A DNA stretch of 64,000 nt from the NCBI GenBank assembly GCA_009733745.1, contig WNWL01000001.1, positions 496,001 through 560,000 of the forward strand. Direction: 5' to 3'. The notes beneath the pieces are model-generated. The model saw only the letters and a program-made list of their open reading frames with translations, searched no databases and was not told where the DNA came from. This DNA is from Oceanobacillus sp. HTM 045 (GTDB lineage: Bacteria > Pseudomonadota > Alphaproteobacteria > Rhodobacterales > Rhodobacteraceae). The translations under genes were made by a program, and so were the position numbers. This document shows positions 62,841-64,000 of this stretch, piece after piece (positions within the stretch are counted from its first letter, which is position 1; the number at the start of each line of letters is the position of its first letter).

Positions 62841-63671
62841 GTGAGGTCTCTCCGGAGCCGGTTCCGCCGCGTGGCGATGAGCCTGTCGACCCTGGCGGGC
62901 CGGCCGCGCGGCTTCTTCTCGCCATATCGTTATGCCGCGACGGTGCGTGCGCCGTCGCCCTATCCCGAGCTGGAGGCCGTCTTCGCCGCCGCCGAGCCGC
63001 GGATGCGCGAGGTGGGGCAGAGCATCGCCGCGGGCGGCGCGGCGCTGGCCGCGCTCGACGGCCCGCCGCCCGTGCCGCGCTGGGGCCAGAGCTGGTTCCC
63101 GCGGCTGGACGGCGCCGCGGCGGCGGCGATGGTCTGGCGCCACAGGCCCGCGCGGATCGTGGAGGTCGGCTCGGGACATTCCACCCGGATGCTCGCCTGG
63201 GCAGCGCGCGAGAGGGGGCTGGAGACCACGATAACCTGCCTCGACCCCGAGCCGCGGGCGGACATCTCGCAGCTCGGCGTCACCCTGCACCGGCGCGTGC
63301 TCGCGGAGAGCGACGTGGCGCTCTTCGCAGCGCTGGAGCCGGGCGACATTGCCTTCTTCGACAGCTCCCACCTGCTCTGGCCCGGGTCGGACGTGGACAT
63401 GCTGCTCAACCGCATCCTGCCCGCGCTCAAGCCGGGCGTGGTGGTCCACGTCCACGACATCCTGCTGCCGGACCCGTACCCCGCCGAATGGGCGTGGCGG
63501 GGCTACACCGAGCAGAACGGTCTCTCCGGCTGGCTCTGCGGCGGGGCGGAGATCCTGTTCTCCAGCCACTACGCCCGCACCCGACTCGGCGCGGCGGACT
63601 GGCCGGGCGTCGCGGCGCTGCCGCTGCCGGACGGTGCGATGGAAACCAGCCTCTGGCTGAGGAAGCGCTAA
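62841..63671 (+). CDS. Class I SAM-dependent methyltransferase-like protein
   Basis: The 276-aa protein has a Rossmann-type core: IVEVGSGHSTRMLAWAARERG is motif I, ITCLDPEPR is the acidic end of strand 2, and IAFFDSSHLLWPGSDVDMLL with VVHVHDILLPDPYP continues the fold. It resembles the methyltransferase-24-type proteins. The GTG at 62841 gives the longest frame; ATG at 62877 (MSLSTLAGRPRGFF) is an alternative. Neither has a good RBS. The acceptor is unknown. Its stop overlaps that of the convergent GFA gene by four bases. Confidence 0.82.
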   Translation: MRSLRSRFRRVAMSLSTLAGRPRGFFSPYRYAATVRAPSPYPELEAVFAAAEPRMREVGQSIAAGGAALAALDGPPPVPRWGQSWFPRLDGAAAAAMVWRHRPARIVEVGSGHSTRMLAWAARERGLETTITCLDPEPRADISQLGVTLHRRVLAESDVALFAALEPGDIAFFDSSHLLWPGSDVDMLLNRILPALKPGVVVHVHDILLPDPYPAEWAWRGYTEQNGLSGWLCGGAEILFSSHYARTRLGAADWPGVAALPLPDGAMETSLWLRKR

Positions 63672-64000
63672 CCCGGCATCGGTGGCATCGCGTCGAAGGT
63701 GGTGCAGCCCGCGCCCGCACGATCCCAGGGGGCCTTCTTCGCGTGGTATACGAAGAGACTGGCCTCGAAGGCGGAAGGGTCGTCCATCCCCCCTGCCGTG
63801 AAACCGCGCATCTCCGGCATCGACGAGTTCTCCGTCGCGACCGGGCTGCCGCAGCTGGCACAGCAATGGCGGGTGATGCGGTTGCCGCTGTCGGCAACGT
63901 GCTCGTAGGCCACCGTCTCGCCGACGATCTCCCACGAGCCCGGTGCCGCGACGATGATGCTGTTGTGCTCCGTTCCCGTCGCCCTGCGGCAGTTGTCGCA
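63668..64000 (-). CDS. GFA-family (DUF636) zinc protein, 5' end outside the window
   Basis: The frame runs without stop from the right window edge to a TAG at 63668, so about 110 C-terminal residues are visible. CDNCRRATG, then HCCASCGSPV, give the zinc ligands of the GFA/CENP-V fold, followed by PEMRGFTAGGMDDPSAF and the usual VYHAKKAPWD near the end. Family members include a proposed glutathione-formaldehyde enzyme, but most are uncharacterised. The GTG at 63913 is internal. Confidence 0.88.
   Translation of the reverse strand, partial: CDNCRRATGTEHNSIIVAAPGSWEIVGETVAYEHVADSGNRITRHCCASCGSPVATENSSMPEMRGFTAGGMDDPSAFEASLFVYHAKKAPWDRAGAGCTTFDAMPPMPG

Overview
This 64 kb window is a high-GC chromosomal segment of an alphaproteobacterium, most likely of the order Rhodobacterales. 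The evidence is a complete 14-subunit complex I (nuo) operon with many extra genes interspersed (a layout known from Rhodobacter capsulatus), a CckA-type hybrid kinase, a GAAC-N7-GAAC LexA box before recA, ribonuclease J, and typical housekeeping synteny. I do not assign a genus. I see no insertion sequence, prophage, integrase, rRNA or CRISPR array.

Layout. 1-9.1 kb: 3' end of an NAD(P)HX dehydratase gene, tRNA-Leu, then a proteostasis block (tig, a small Tat/Sec-exported protein, clpP, clpX, lon) and an orphan gene on the minus strand. 9.1-10.3 kb: tRNA-Val, a CDP-alcohol phosphotransferase-like membrane protein, and tRNA-Asp; both tRNAs have good TTGACG-N17 promoters. 10.4-34.7 kb: the nuo operon in the order A B C x D x E F x x x x G x H x x I J x K L M N, where x marks non-nuo genes, followed without a break by birA, coaX and rnj. 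Most junctions are ATGA/GTGA/TGATG overlaps or gaps of a few bases, so the inserted genes are probably co-translated with complex I. The extra genes encode an NTF2-like protein, a 782-aa exported protein of ten Cys-paired repeats, two lipoproteins, a DUF3291 protein, a two-TM protein, a periplasmic protein, a 33-codon ORF, and an unusually AT-rich ORF between nuoJ and nuoK.

34.8-49 kb: a soluble CckA-like hybrid kinase, an exported-protein gene interrupted by an in-frame TAG, a YHYH protein, a DEAD-box helicase, an apparently leaderless ArsR regulator with an ArsP-type permease, a Ppx/GppA phosphatase with rlmE, two exported orphans, guaB, an NTF2-like protein and an RsmB-family methyltransferase. 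49-57 kb: cckA with a CtrA-like site, a sulfotransferase, recA with its SOS box, a coiled-coil protein and alaS. 57-64 kb: an Lrp/AsnC regulator diverging from a DUF6356 gene and a class II glutamine amidotransferase, then a YitT membrane protein, an orphan with a glycine-rich membrane-like segment, icd, an exported cyclase-family protein, a methyltransferase and a truncated GFA-family gene.

The points most worth following up are the ten-repeat secreted protein in the nuo operon, the compositionally foreign ORF between nuoJ and nuoK, a 54-bp intergenic element present twice (43.9 and 59.2 kb, 45/54 identical), and the single TAG in the gene before the YHYH protein.
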